From positions 1 through 36,858 of the forward strand of contig CANRIL010000026.1 in assembly GCA_947630625.1 (NCBI GenBank): DNA of 36,858 nt. The letters run 5' to 3'. The notes under the pieces are model-generated. The model worked only from the letters and a program-made list of their open reading frames with translations, was not told the DNA's origin and made no database searches. The stretch is from an uncultured Clostridia bacterium (lineage in GTDB: Bacteria > Bacillota > Clostridia > Oscillospirales > CAG-272). Made by a program: the position numbers and the translations under genes. Below, piece after piece: positions 8,707-18,816 of this stretch (position 1 is its first letter; each line of letters opens with the position of its first letter).

Positions 8707-8734
8707 ATTTTACTCCATCCGCGACATTTTTCAA
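8707..8734 (-). promoter_or_regulatory. Probable sigma-A promoter of the xpt operon
   Basis: On the minus strand TTGAAA (8729-8734) and TAAAAT (8707-8712) are 16 bases apart, about 67 bases before the xpt start. A TATACT just downstream (8701-8706) is an alternative -10 but is too far from the -35. Confidence 0.55.
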
Positions 8735-8953
8735 TTGGCGTTTTAACGAATAATCAATCATTTTGCAAAAAATTCTGTGAATGTTGTCCATTAATTTTTA
8801 AATCCGTCTTTCCGCCGTTCATAATTGGGCAGTATTTTCCTGATATGCCCGCAATATGGAGCCGCGCGAGCGCGATTTTGGCCCGCGCCGCGCCGACAGG
8901 GAAGCGCTGACGCGGATTTTTGCCGCGCGCCGCTTGCGCCATTGACAGGCGGC
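8735..8953. other. Intergenic stretch without a recognisable gene
   Basis: Between the xpt promoter and the clpC terminator I see no coding sequence. The first part is AT-rich and the last 80 bases are strongly GC-rich. An imperfect hairpin (ATTGGGCA near 8823 with TGCCCGCAAT near 8846) is the only structure noted. Confidence 0.5.
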
Positions 8954-8982
8954 GGGGGAGCTTTCGCGCGGAAAGCTCCCCC
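8954..8982 (-). terminator. Hairpin at the end of the ctsR-clpC operon
   Basis: GGGGGAGCTTTC (8954-8965) pairs perfectly with GAAAGCTCCCCC (8971-8982) around a five-base loop, only ten bases after the clpC stop. The stem is strong although no T-run follows on the minus strand. Confidence 0.65.
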
Positions 8983-8991
8983 ACAAAAATT

Positions 8992-11454
<2,463 letters not shown>

Positions 11455-11502
11455 TTATCATCATTCCTTTCTGAAAATATAACATATCGTTTGTTCCCGC
11501 TG

Positions 11503-12543
11503 TCATCCCGCCTCGCCTAACCGTTCGCGCAGAAGCGCCGAACGGCGCAGGTCGCGCTCGCGCGGGGTGAGCTCCCCGCCGCCGGACAAAAGCGTCAGCA
11601 CGGCGGGCTGCGATTCGATCAGCGCCGTGTCGAGCGTTTTATACGTCACATTCGACGGTATACCGAAATCGACCTTGCCGTCCGACAGCTGCGAAAGCGA
11701 GACGCCGAGGCGGACGTTCACCCAGTTGTCCATGAATTCGCGGCAGCTCATCAGGCGCGAATGCGTCAGGATGCCGAACGAACGCGAGCAGATGTCGGCG
11801 GCTTCGTCGGCGCTTTTGCCGAGCAGCTCACGGCGGCGGCGCAGCTCCTCGTTTATGATGGTGTCGACGAGGCGCGTCAGCTTGGAGATCGTTTCTTCCT
11901 CCGTGATGCCGAGCGTCACCTGATTTGAGATTTGGTATAGGCACGCCGCGGCGTCCGAGCCCTCGCCGTACATGCCGCGCACCGTCATGCCGAGCTTTGA
12001 AAGCTGGCGGGCGAGAGACGCGATCTGTCCGCTCTCGGTGAGCGCGGGCAGAAACATCATCAGCGAGGCGCGCATCGCGGTGCCGAGATTTGTGGGGCAG
12101 TGGGTCAGATAGCCGAGCTCCGGATCGAACGCGAGCTTGAATTTGCCCGAAAGCGCCGATTCGGCGGCGGCCGCGTGCGCGTAAGCGTCGTTCAGGGAAT
12201 ATCCGCGCGTGATGCTTTGTATACGAAAGTGATCTTCCTCGCATACCATGATATAGGTGTCGGCTGATTCGTTCGTGAAAAGCGCGCGCGGAGATTTCGC
12301 CGCGGCAAATTCGGTAGAGACGATGTGTTCCTCCGCGTATGCGGCGGCGGTCACCGGATCAAGGCGGTCAAAATCTATTCTGTCGTAACCGACAAGCGCC
12401 TCGCCGGCGCCTTTTATAAGCTCCGCGGCGCGCTCGTCAGCCAGCATATCTCCCATCGGCAGCCCCTCAACGTTTCTCGCAAGGCGCACTCTCGACGAGA
12501 GCACGACATCCGACATGCTTCCTTCTTTACCGTACCATGACAT
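11503..12543 (-). CDS. mcsB: Protein arginine kinase McsB
   Basis: This 346-residue kinase of the phosphagen-kinase fold phosphorylates arginines on CtsR and on damaged proteins, marking them for ClpC-ClpP. I start it at 12543, 26 codons inside the open frame, since GGGAGG lies about ten bases upstream, the preceding codons overlap mcsA, and the family begins with the nucleotide-binding segment VVLSSRVRLARN. Other family segments are SRGYSLNDAYAHA-like residues near 130, LGYLTHCPTNLGTAMRASL near 160 and RGMYGEGSDA near 200. It lies 28 bases after mcsA and 48 before clpC. Confidence 0.95.
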   Translation of the reverse strand: MSWYGKEGSMSDVVLSSRVRLARNVEGLPMGDMLADERAAELIKGAGEALVGYDRIDFDRLDPVTAAAYAEEHIVSTEFAAAKSPRALFTNESADTYIMVCEEDHFRIQSITRGYSLNDAYAHAAAAESALSGKFKLAFDPELGYLTHCPTNLGTAMRASLMMFLPALTESGQIASLARQLSKLGMTVRGMYGEGSDAAACLYQISNQVTLGITEEETISKLTRLVDTIINEELRRRRELLGKSADEAADICSRSFGILTHSRLMSCREFMDNWVNVRLGVSLSQLSDGKVDFGIPSNVTYKTLDTALIESQPAVLTLLSGGGELTPRERDLRRSALLRERLGEAG

Positions 12544-12571
12544 AACTTTATTTCCTCCCACCTCTGAATAG

Positions 12572-13093
12572 TCAGCTTTCGAGCGACTTGATCTTGTCGC
12601 GCAGCTGTGCCGCGCGCTCAAATTCTTCGTTCTTTATCGCCTCATATAGCTCCGCGCGCAGCGCGTCAAGCTCGGAGGCGGGCTTTTCCTTCGCCGCCGC
12701 GGAGTTGTCGGCGGCGGGCGTCGTCCCTTTATATGTGACGCCGCCGTGTATCTTTCGTATCGTCGGGGCGAGCTCTGCGCGGAACGTCCTGTAACATTCG
12801 GCGCACCCGACCTTGCCCTTTGCGGCGATCTCCCGCAGCGTGCTGCCGCAGACGGGGCAGCGCGTCTCTGTCTTCGGCTCCGCGACTCTGCCGACTGCCG
12901 GGTGATCGAATATGTCCCCGAAAAAGCCGGAGAGCAGGGAACCGGCTCCGAAGGCTTCAAACGGGTCGCCCTTGACGTTTATCCCAAGCGCGTCGGCGCA
13001 TTCCTCGCAGAGCGAGTACGAACGCTTTTTCCCGTTGACTATTTCGCTGTAATGTATCGTGGCTTCATTCTTGCCGCATCTTTCGCATAACAT
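12572..13093 (-). CDS. mcsA: McsA, zinc-binding activator of McsB
   Basis: This 173-residue protein activates the arginine kinase McsB and acts with it on CtsR. Four zinc-binding CxxC pairs are visible: CERCG at residue 3, CEECAD near 29, CPVCGS near 78 and CAEC near 94. The C-terminal 40 residues form a UVR domain (LRAELYEAIKNEEFERAAQ), which usually binds protein partners. An AAAAAGGAG ribosome binding site precedes the ATG. The gene is 32 bases downstream of ctsR, the standard order in Firmicutes. Confidence 0.95.
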   Translation of the reverse strand: MLCERCGKNEATIHYSEIVNGKKRSYSLCEECADALGINVKGDPFEAFGAGSLLSGFFGDIFDHPAVGRVAEPKTETRCPVCGSTLREIAAKGKVGCAECYRTFRAELAPTIRKIHGGVTYKGTTPAADNSAAAKEKPASELDALRAELYEAIKNEEFERAAQLRDKIKSLES

Positions 13094-13125
13094 GACGTTT
13101 TCTCCTTTTTGACCTTTGATATATT

Positions 13126-13578
13126 TTAATGTATGAGCGTCAGAATAATATGGCGCAGGATGTCGGCGCGGACGGCGTTTCTCGCGTCGGGCGCGATAGA
13201 TGAAAGCGCCCTGTCCGAAACTGCCGTGCCGATTATGGCGGCCTCGCGCTCGTCTATGATGTCGGCTCCGTAGAGATTCGAGATGAACGCGCCCGCCTCC
13301 GCCTCGCCGAGCGAATTGCCAGTCGCGTGGAAGAAGTGCATCAGGTAGTCGTTTTTCGAAAGCTGCTTGCGGACTATCCTGATGTAGCCGCCGCCCCCGC
13401 GACGGCTCTCGATGATGTAGCCGCGCTCCGGCGTGAACCGCGACGTGATGACGTAGTTGATCTGGCTCGGAACGCAGCCGAGCTTCGTCGCGAGGTCGTT
13501 CCGCTTCATCTCCGCAAAGCCGCCGCCCTCGTCGAGCATCTCTTCTATCACCGACGCGATGTAGTCAGACAATGTCAT
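13126..13578 (-). CDS. ctsR: CtsR, class III heat-shock repressor
   Basis: This 150-residue winged-helix repressor shuts off the clp genes under normal conditions. The N-terminal half holds the helix-turn-helix, with LATKLGCVPSQINYVITSRFT near residues 28-48, and the glycine-rich wing RRGGGGYIRI near residues 59-68, which is the heat sensor and contains the arginine modified by McsB. The C-terminal half is the dimerisation part. GAGGTGAG lies just before the ATG. It is the first gene of its own operon and its promoter carries two CtsR operators, so it is autoregulated. Confidence 0.97.
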   Translation of the reverse strand: MTLSDYIASVIEEMLDEGGGFAEMKRNDLATKLGCVPSQINYVITSRFTPERGYIIESRRGGGGYIRIVRKQLSKNDYLMHFFHATGNSLGEAEAGAFISNLYGADIIDEREAAIIGTAVSDRALSSIAPDARNAVRADILRHIILTLIH

Positions 13579-13597
13579 TTTATCTCACCTCTTTGAC

Positions 13598-13614
13598 TTT
13601 GACTATCCTTGACT
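13598..13614 (-). promoter_or_regulatory. CtsR operator, downstream box
   Basis: On the minus strand the heptads AGTCAAG and AGTCAAA are separated by three bases (GAT), matching the direct-repeat CtsR consensus RGTCAAA-N3-RGTCAAA. It covers the predicted start of transcription; one more half-site lies at 13592-13597. Confidence 0.85.
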
Positions 13615-13620
13615 ATTGTG

Positions 13621-13649
13621 AGTATACCACGAAGGTCAAAGAAAGTCAA
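13621..13649 (-). promoter_or_regulatory. Sigma-A promoter of ctsR-mcsA-mcsB-clpC
   Basis: On the minus strand TTGACT (13644-13649) and TATACT (13621-13626) are separated by 17 bases. The -35 is inside the upstream CtsR operator. Confidence 0.9.
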
Positions 13650-13650
13650 T
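13634..13650 (+). promoter_or_regulatory. CtsR operator, upstream box
   Basis: GGTCAAA, three bases, then AGTCAAT matches the CtsR direct-repeat consensus on the plus strand and overlaps the -35 hexamer. A further single half-site AGTCAAA is at 13666-13672. Confidence 0.9.
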
Positions 13651-13740
13651 AGTGTTTTTCAAAAAAGTCAAAAAATTTTTCGGGCAAGCTGAAAAGTCGT
13701 GCAAATGCGACGATTTTAAAGCTCTGCAGCCGTATATATC

Positions 13741-13769
13741 TTGCAAAAAAACAGCTTTCATTATACAAT
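13741..13769 (+). promoter_or_regulatory. Sigma-A promoter of the MFS transporter gene
   Basis: TTGCAA (13741-13746) and TACAAT (13764-13769) are 17 bases apart and about 30 bases before the ATG. Confidence 0.65.
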
Positions 13770-13800
13770 ATGAATCGACAAATCGGGACCGGAGTCATAC

Positions 13801-14982
13801 ATGAAAAAACTAACGTATAAACATACGACCCGCGCGTGTTATCTCGGATACATAACGCAGGCGATAGGGAACAATTTCGCGCCGCTCCTCTTCGTGATGT
13901 TTCACGACAAGCTCGGCATACCGACAGGGAAGATAACGCTTCTGATCACGCTGAATTTCGCGGTGCAGCTCGCGGTAGACCTCATGGCGGCGAAATTCGT
14001 AGACAAAATCGGATACCGCCGCGCGATCGTCGCCGCGCATATCTTTTCAACGGTCGGCGTCGCCGGGCTCGGAATTTTCCCGTTTATTTTGAATGACGCG
14101 TTTACGGGGCTGCTCTGCGCGGTGCTGTTCTACGCCGTCGGCGGCGGGCTGATCGAGGTGCTCATAAGCCCGATCGTCGAGTCGTGCCCGTCCGACAACA
14201 AGGCGTCCGCGATGAGCCTTCTGCATTCGTTTTACTGCTGGGGCGTCGTGTTCGTCATCCTCGTTTCGACCGCGTCGTTTGCGGTTTTCGGGCTCGACTG
14301 CTGGCGGATACTCGCGTGCGTCTGGGCGCTCGTACCGGCGTTCACGGCGGTGCTGTTCACGCGCGTGCCGATAATGACGCTTTCCGAGGTGGAAGGGGAG
14401 AGCATGCCCGCGGGAAAGCTTTTGCGAAAGCCCGTTTTCTGGGTGCTCGCGCTTTTGATGTTCACGGCGGGCGCGTCCGAGCTGGCGATGGGGCAGTGGG
14501 CGTCCGCGTTCGCGGAGAGCGGGCTCGGCGTTTCAAAGACTGTCGGCGACATAGTGGGGCCGTGTTTGTTCGGCGCGCTGCAGGGGACGGCGCGTGTGAT
14601 CTACGCGAAGTGGGGAGAGCGCGTAGACCTTCTCAAATATATCATCATCTGCGGCGCGGTCTGCACCGCGTCCTATATCTGCGCAGCGTTTTCGCCGCTG
14701 CCGCCGCTCGCGCTTGCGGGCTGCGCGTTATGCGGGCTCTCGGTCGGAATAATGTGGCCGGGCGTGTTCAGCGTCGCGGCGGTGCGCTGCCGCGGCGGCG
14801 GAACGGCGCTGTTCGCGCTGCTCGCGCTCGCGGGCGATGTCGGATGTACGACGGGGCCCTCGCTCGTCGGATTCGTTTCCGGCGCGTTCGGGGACAGCTT
14901 CTCCGCCGGCCTCGCGTCGGCGTCCGTTTTCCCGCTTATGCTCGTAGTATTTGCGATCTTGTGCCGGAAGCTTAAGGATTGA
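13801..14982 (+). CDS. MFS transporter
   Basis: This 393-residue protein is a major facilitator superfamily permease with about twelve hydrophobic segments. Features of the family are the loop between helices 2 and 3 (AAKFVDKIGYRRAIVAAH near residue 63), the conserved VIEVLISPIVESCPSD-like segment near residue 120, and a central cytoplasmic loop near residue 195 (EVEGESMPAGK). The overall pattern resembles the sugar (fucose) permease branch of MFS. CGGAG lies eight bases before the ATG. It stands alone between divergent ctsR and a convergent operon, so its substrate cannot be inferred from context. Confidence 0.85.
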   Translation: MKKLTYKHTTRACYLGYITQAIGNNFAPLLFVMFHDKLGIPTGKITLLITLNFAVQLAVDLMAAKFVDKIGYRRAIVAAHIFSTVGVAGLGIFPFILNDAFTGLLCAVLFYAVGGGLIEVLISPIVESCPSDNKASAMSLLHSFYCWGVVFVILVSTASFAVFGLDCWRILACVWALVPAFTAVLFTRVPIMTLSEVEGESMPAGKLLRKPVFWVLALLMFTAGASELAMGQWASAFAESGLGVSKTVGDIVGPCLFGALQGTARVIYAKWGERVDLLKYIIICGAVCTASYICAAFSPLPPLALAGCALCGLSVGIMWPGVFSVAAVRCRGGGTALFALLALAGDVGCTTGPSLVGFVSGAFGDSFSAGLASASVFPLMLVVFAILCRKLKD

Positions 14983-15035
14983 ACATTGCCAACCTCGCGC
15001 GTGCGCGCAAATAAAAAAATACACCCCCACGCGGA

Positions 15036-15083
15036 CAAAAAAGCGGCGCGGACTTGGACCCCGATGATCCATTCCGCGCCGCT
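15036..15083 (-). terminator. Rho-independent terminator of the VTC operon
   Basis: AGCGGCGCGGA (15042-15052) pairs with TCCGCGCCGCT (15073-15083); on the minus strand the stem is followed at once by six T. It ends the operon whose last gene stops at 15114. Confidence 0.85.
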
Positions 15084-15113
15084 ATGGCGTCATATTAAAT
15101 TTATCCCGCCGAC

Positions 15114-15917
15114 TCAGCCTTCCTTGCCGCCCTCATAGTCGAGGGCGATGCTCCCGGTCGTGACGCTGACATTAAGCTCCGTTTTGCCGGAACCGCCCGA
15201 CTCGATGCCGCAGACGCCGGTGTTGACGGACGCCGACACCGTGTAGTCGCCGCGCGTGCCCGTAAGGCGGCCGGTGACTTTGCCGGTGACGACCTTGATC
15301 GAGATCGACTTTTCCGCATTCAGTGAGCGGACGGAAACGTCGCCGGTGGCGACGTTTGCCGAAATTTCGGCGCAGTCGATGAAACAGAATTCAACGTTTC
15401 CGGTCGCCGTGACGGCGGAAACGCCGCCGTCCGTCTCAACTCCGTTGACGGAGACGCTGCCCGTCTCAACTGTGAGCTCGGTGTCGCCGACGAGCGCAAC
15501 GCCGTCTACCGTGATATCGGAGACGCTTGCCGAAATGCGCAGCTTAATTGATGTGCCCGCAGGGACGCCGATCTCGACGCCGCATTTCTCGCTTTCCCGG
15601 CGGCTGAGCTTGTCGACCCATGAGCTTTCGCCCTCGGTGACGCTGATCGCCCCGTCAACGAGCTCGGCTTTGTAGAGCCCCTTTCTCGATTCGGAGAAAT
15701 CTACGGCAAACACCGCGTCGGGCGACTCAAATACGTTGATGTAGCCGATGTTGATGTCAATGTCTATCGCCGCCGCCTCGTCCGCGCCAAATGAAAACGA
15801 CTCGCGCACCGTATCGGTGGACGGCGCGTAAACGAGCTCGTTCAACAAGATCACCGCGCCCGCGATCAACGCGAGCAGAATGACGATGCCGACGACGGGA
15901 ATTATGGTTCTTTTCAT
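15114..15917 (-). CDS. Membrane-anchored DUF4097-like repeat protein
   Basis: This 267-residue protein has a single N-terminal membrane segment (residues 4-27) and an outside domain of short, repeating beta strands rich in Val, Thr, Ser and Gly. The strands alternate in pattern such as ELTVETGSVSVNGVE, TATGNVEF, VATGDVSV, VVTGKVTG and VTTGSIALDY, with TG turns spaced about every 20-25 residues. This is the look of the DUF4097 putative-adhesin (beta-solenoid) family. It is the last gene of the operon, three bases after the DUF4956 gene. Its function is unknown; with VTC and DUF4956 it may act at the cell envelope. Confidence 0.75.
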   Translation of the reverse strand: MKRTIIPVVGIVILLALIAGAVILLNELVYAPSTDTVRESFSFGADEAAAIDIDINIGYINVFESPDAVFAVDFSESRKGLYKAELVDGAISVTEGESSWVDKLSRRESEKCGVEIGVPAGTSIKLRISASVSDITVDGVALVGDTELTVETGSVSVNGVETDGGVSAVTATGNVEFCFIDCAEISANVATGDVSVRSLNAEKSISIKVVTGKVTGRLTGTRGDYTVSASVNTGVCGIESGGSGKTELNVSVTTGSIALDYEGGKEG

Positions 15918-15920
15918 GTT

Positions 15921-16607
15921 TTACAGTCTTTCGGAGTCGGATGCGACGGGGACGAGCCCGCAGATGATGTCGAGATTTCCGTTGCGGCAGCGGATATCGT
16001 CGATCATTTCCTTTTCCTCGTCGAGATTTTTGATCGTGATGTTATATGTAAGCTGATACATGCTGCCGAGATTCGTCGTGCGGACGCGGATGAGCTCCGC
16101 GGACTTCGTGTATTTTTCAAATATGTCGTCAAAAATGTGCGGATAGTTGAGCCCTTCCGGGATCGTGATCTTCAATTCGCGTACGCCGCGCTTCTCCCCG
16201 CCCATGCCGACGAAGGATATAATAATGTAGGCGATTATCGCGATGACGGTGAATATCACGGCGAGCGTCACATATCCGACGCCGATCACAAGCCCTGCGG
16301 TCATCGAGATGAAGAGCACAAGGATATCGGACGCCGTGCCGGGATTCGAACGGTAACGGATCAGGCTGAACGCGCCCGCGACGCCGATTCCGACGCCGAT
16401 ATTGCCGTTGACGATCATGATTATGACCTGAACGATGAACGGGATTATAGTCAGCGAGATCGAAACGCTCTTCGATTTTCTGCCGACGAACGCCGATGCG
16501 GCGGCAACGGCGAAGCCGAGCAGCAGCGACACTGCGGATGCGATGAGAAAATCACCTATCGTGATCTCTCCGCCCTGTATGATCGAGGTGAAAGGCTGGT
16601 TAAACAT
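15921..16607 (-). CDS. DUF4956 membrane protein
   Basis: This 228-residue protein has an N-terminal part with about four membrane segments (from residue 19 to about 140) and a C-terminal cytosolic part of about 85 residues. The middle contains VGNIGVGIGVAGAFSLIRYRSNPGT-like residues (86-105), which is the conserved RYRS signature of the DUF4956 family. This family is repeatedly found next to VTC-domain polyphosphate polymerases, as here, with a 12-base gap. The C-terminal domain resembles a small regulatory fold (HIFDDIFEKYTKSAELIRVRTTN). Its role is not known; it may be the membrane partner of the polymerase. Confidence 0.85.
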   Translation of the reverse strand: MFNQPFTSIIQGGEITIGDFLIASAVSLLLGFAVAAASAFVGRKSKSVSISLTIIPFIVQVIIMIVNGNIGVGIGVAGAFSLIRYRSNPGTASDILVLFISMTAGLVIGVGYVTLAVIFTVIAIIAYIIISFVGMGGEKRGVRELKITIPEGLNYPHIFDDIFEKYTKSAELIRVRTTNLGSMYQLTYNITIKNLDEEKEMIDDIRCRNGNLDIICGLVPVASDSERL

Positions 16608-16619
16608 GAACGTTTCTCC

Positions 16620-17348
16620 TTACGTGTTTTTTAAAAGGTCGGCGTACGCCGAGCCGTATTTACTGAACGAGGTGGGGAAGATCTGCAGCTCGTCGAACTT
16701 GTGCGCGAGCCAGAGCGGCATCGAATCGGGTATCTTGACTTCCATCAGGCACTCGCCCGGACCGAGCAGCGGCTTGCCGTAAGCGCCGAGGGACAGATCG
16801 AAATCGTAGTCGCGGGAGAGCAGGTTCGTGTCGAACGTGATGCGCAGCTCCGGGTTGTCCTTCGCGAAGAACGCGATCCTGTCATACGTCAGAACCATCG
16901 CGGGCGAGATCTTGTCGTAATATTCGAGCAGCCATTTGATCTCGTGCGCGATCTGCGAATCATGATCCGGCGGAAGCCCGCGGCACGTGAAATTGATGGC
17001 GTCGCGGTAAGACATGCTTATCCTGCGCTTGTAAACGACGCCCTTGTATTTTTTCTTGATCTCGACGAACGCCGTCGTGTCGTCGGTCGGCTGCGTATAG
17101 CAGCGCAGACGGAGCTTTTCTTTGTAAACGGGCTTGTCGATCGAGGCGCGGACAAGCGCGTGCGTCGGCGTGTCGAAGTAGATGTTGTATATCGTGCTGC
17201 GCCCGTATGAATCGCCGCACATGTGCTCCTCAACGAGCGGCATCATGCCCTCGTGCTGTTCCTTTGAGAGGATATATTTTTTCTCGACGCGCTTAAATAC
17301 TTCCTTAAACGGCAAATAATTCACCCCGCTTTCGGTGTCGGTCGCCAT
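16620..17348 (-). CDS. VTC-domain polyphosphate polymerase
   Basis: This 242-residue protein matches the VTC catalytic tunnel domain, which in yeast Vtc4 makes polyphosphate from ATP. All charged elements expected along the tunnel are visible: FKRVEKKY at residues 18-25, KLRLRCY at 78-84, EIKKKYKGVVYKRR at 96-109, YDR at 155-157, LRITFDT at 168-174, the metal/phosphate pair EVK at 203-205, and SFSKYG at 227-232. There is no SPX domain and no membrane span, so membrane contact must come from the DUF4956 partner. It is the first gene of the operon with a consensus promoter upstream. The ATG at 17348 has only a distant GGAG. Confidence 0.88.
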   Translation of the reverse strand: MATDTESGVNYLPFKEVFKRVEKKYILSKEQHEGMMPLVEEHMCGDSYGRSTIYNIYFDTPTHALVRASIDKPVYKEKLRLRCYTQPTDDTTAFVEIKKKYKGVVYKRRISMSYRDAINFTCRGLPPDHDSQIAHEIKWLLEYYDKISPAMVLTYDRIAFFAKDNPELRITFDTNLLSRDYDFDLSLGAYGKPLLGPGECLMEVKIPDSMPLWLAHKFDELQIFPTSFSKYGSAYADLLKNT

Positions 17349-17367
17349 AAATCGACTTCATAACTCC

Positions 17368-17396
17368 ATTGTATTATAAAATCTATGTAAAGTCAA
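17368..17396 (-). promoter_or_regulatory. Sigma-A promoter of the VTC operon
   Basis: On the minus strand TTGACT (17391-17396) and TACAAT (17368-17373) are 17 bases apart, which leaves a very short leader before the VTC start. Confidence 0.8.
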
Positions 17397-17430
17397 GGAA
17401 AAATATCTGATAAGTATGTGAAATCCGCAC

Positions 17431-17483
17431 AAAAAAATCCCGCCGCCCTGAGGCGCGCCGATTATCGCCCCATGGCGGCGGGA
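17431..17483 (-). terminator. Minus-strand terminator, second of two after spo0A
   Basis: TCCCGCCGCC (17438-17447) pairs with GGCGGCGGGA (17474-17483); on the minus strand seven T follow. It lies some 300 bases past the spo0A stop, so it would end a transcript running through the repeat-bearing gap. Confidence 0.7.
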
Positions 17484-17495
17484 AACAAAGCAAAC

Positions 17496-17543
17496 AAAAA
17501 GCGGCTGAAAAGCCCATGAGGCGGTATCATGAGCTTTTCAGCC
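17496..17543 (-). terminator. Minus-strand terminator, first of the pair in the spo0A/VTC gap
   Basis: GGCTGAAAAGC (17503-17513) pairs with GCTTTTCAGCC (17533-17543); on the minus strand a CGCTTTTTG tail follows. Confidence 0.7.
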
Positions 17544-17573
17544 TTGCGAGGAGGGAAACACGGAAAAATCGCC

Positions 17574-17711
17574 GCGCGGAGCGGATGGAACAACCCCGCC
17601 GCGCGCTGAGCGAATGAAACAGACCACGGGACACCCCCGCCGCGAGGGAAGAATGAGACGGAACACGAAAACGCCCCCACGCTGAACGGATGGAACACCC
17701 CGCCGCTCGCG
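17574..17711. repeat. Degenerate C-rich repeats in the spo0A/VTC gap
   Basis: Three degenerate copies of a unit like CGCTGAACGGATGGAACACC followed by CCGCCGC lie at 17574-17605, 17604-17646 and 17680-17711. No plausible gene is present; the open frames over this stretch consist of low-complexity Pro, Arg and Phe. The unit resembles C-rich sequence in other gaps of the window. Confidence 0.6.
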
Positions 17712-17743
17712 AAGCGGACACCCTCGCCGACGCGGAAAAAGCG

Positions 17744-17785
17744 ATGCGGGGAGGACGCGCATCAAAACGCGCGCCCTCCCCGCAT
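17744..17785 (-). terminator. Terminator of spo0A
   Basis: A 17-base arm at 17744-17760 (ATGCGGGGAGGACGCGC) pairs, with one mismatch, with 17769-17785, directly after the spo0A stop; on the minus strand CGCTTTTTCC follows. Confidence 0.8.
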
Positions 17786-17787
17786 TT

Positions 17788-18549
17788 TCAGTTGTACATT
17801 TTATATTTGAGCCGGAGGTTGTCCGCGATCATGGCAATAAATTCGGAATTCGTCGGCTTGCCGCGCGAATTCTGGATCGTGTAGCCGAAATACGAGTTGA
17901 GCGTGTCAACGTCGCCGCGGTCCCACGCGACCTCGATCGCGTGACGGATCGCGCGCTCGACGCGCGATGTCGTTGTCGAATATTTCTTCGCGACGGACGG
18001 ATAAAGCACCTTTGTGACCGAATTGATTATGTCGCTGTCCGCGATCGTCATCAATATGGCCGTGCGAAGGTACTGGTACCCCTTGATGTGCGCGGGAACA
18101 CCGATCTGGTGGATGATCTTCGTCACCTGCGTTTCGATGTCGGGCGGCGCGCCCGCGTCGGACGGGGAAATGCTCCGCTGCGAGCCGGTCAGTGATTCGA
18201 TGTGGCTGACGAGACTGCCGTAATCGAGCGGCTTCAAAAGGCAGAGCGACGCTCCCGCGTTCATCGCGTCGACGAGGATGTTCTGGTTCGACACGAGCGA
18301 GATGATGATGAATACGGGCTTCGGTTCGAGCGTGCGGCATGCGCGAAGGAGTCCGATTCCGTCAAGCTTTGAGAGCCAGATATCGGCAATGACGACATCC
18401 GGGGAGAGTCTTTGTATCTTCATGAGCGCGTCTTCTCCGTTGTAGGCTTCTTCAACTGTGCGGAAGCCCGCACGTGTGAGCGCTTCCTTGCATCTTTTAC
18501 GGGATTCGCTGTTTTCATCGGCAATGAGTATTTTTTTATTCTGTTCCAT
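17788..18549 (-). CDS. spo0A: Spo0A, sporulation master regulator
   Basis: This 253-residue response regulator commits the cell to sporulation when phosphorylated. The receiver domain (1-120) has the acidic pocket Asp11/Glu12, the phospho-acceptor Asp56 in [15 protein letters not shown], Ser84 and Lys106 (LLKPLD). After a short linker, the C-terminal DNA-binding domain carries the signature recognition helix [15 protein letters not shown] near residues 205-220 and ends with the family sequence [18 protein letters not shown]. Length is close to that of other Spo0A proteins. The gene is alone, with its own promoter and terminator. Its presence says the organism is, or derives from, an endospore former. 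Confidence 0.97.
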   Translation of the reverse strand: MEQNKKILIADENSESRKRCKEALTRAGFRTVEEAYNGEDALMKIQRLSPDVVIADIWLSKLDGIGLLRACRTLEPKPVFIIISLVSNQNILVDAMNAGASLCLLKPLDYGSLVSHIESLTGSQRSISPSDAGAPPDIETQVTKIIHQIGVPAHIKGYQYLRTAILMTIADSDIINSVTKVLYPSVAKKYSTTTSRVERAIRHAIEVAWDRGDVDTLNSYFGYTIQNSRGKPTNSEFIAMIADNLRLKYKMYN

Positions 18550-18587
18550 TTTCCGTGTCTCCGTTTTTTGTTTTTGTTGACATGATT

Positions 18588-18616
18588 ATGATACCATAAA
18601 ATTCCATTAATATCAA
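18588..18616 (-). promoter_or_regulatory. Sigma-A-type promoter of spo0A
   Basis: On the minus strand TTGATA (18611-18616) and TATCAT (18588-18593) are 17 bases apart, about 40 bases before the spo0A start. No clear TGTCGAA 0A box was seen in the gap. Confidence 0.65.
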
Positions 18617-18744
18617 GAAGACACCAAAGAAAAAAGTACACAAACATTGCCCGCCCGTTTTGTTCGTTTTTACAAAAGTTGAAGGCGAAAACGAGCGTGT
18701 CTTCGCCCCTTTGGTCAGAGAAACTCGAAACGCTGCGAAAGCCG

Positions 18745-18777
18745 TAAAAAACCGCCCGGCATGATCTCGCGGGGCGG
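18745..18777 (-). terminator. Terminator of the ThyX-like gene
   Basis: CCGCCC (18752-18757) pairs with GGGCGG (18772-18777); on the minus strand six T follow. It lies 40 bases after the stop of the gene at 18817. Confidence 0.8.
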
Positions 18778-18816
18778 CTTTCGTGAACGAACATATAATG
18801 AAATGTAGGAAAAACG

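Noticed and set aside
12544-12621. N-terminal extension of McsB
   Set aside because: It overlaps mcsA, lacks family likeness, and a GGAGG site marks the ATG at 12543.
17462-17765. Several overlapping minus-strand frames of 60-80 codons with repeated Phe-His-Pro and Arg
   Set aside because: They arise from C-rich direct repeats and lie across terminators; no ribosome binding site or family likeness.
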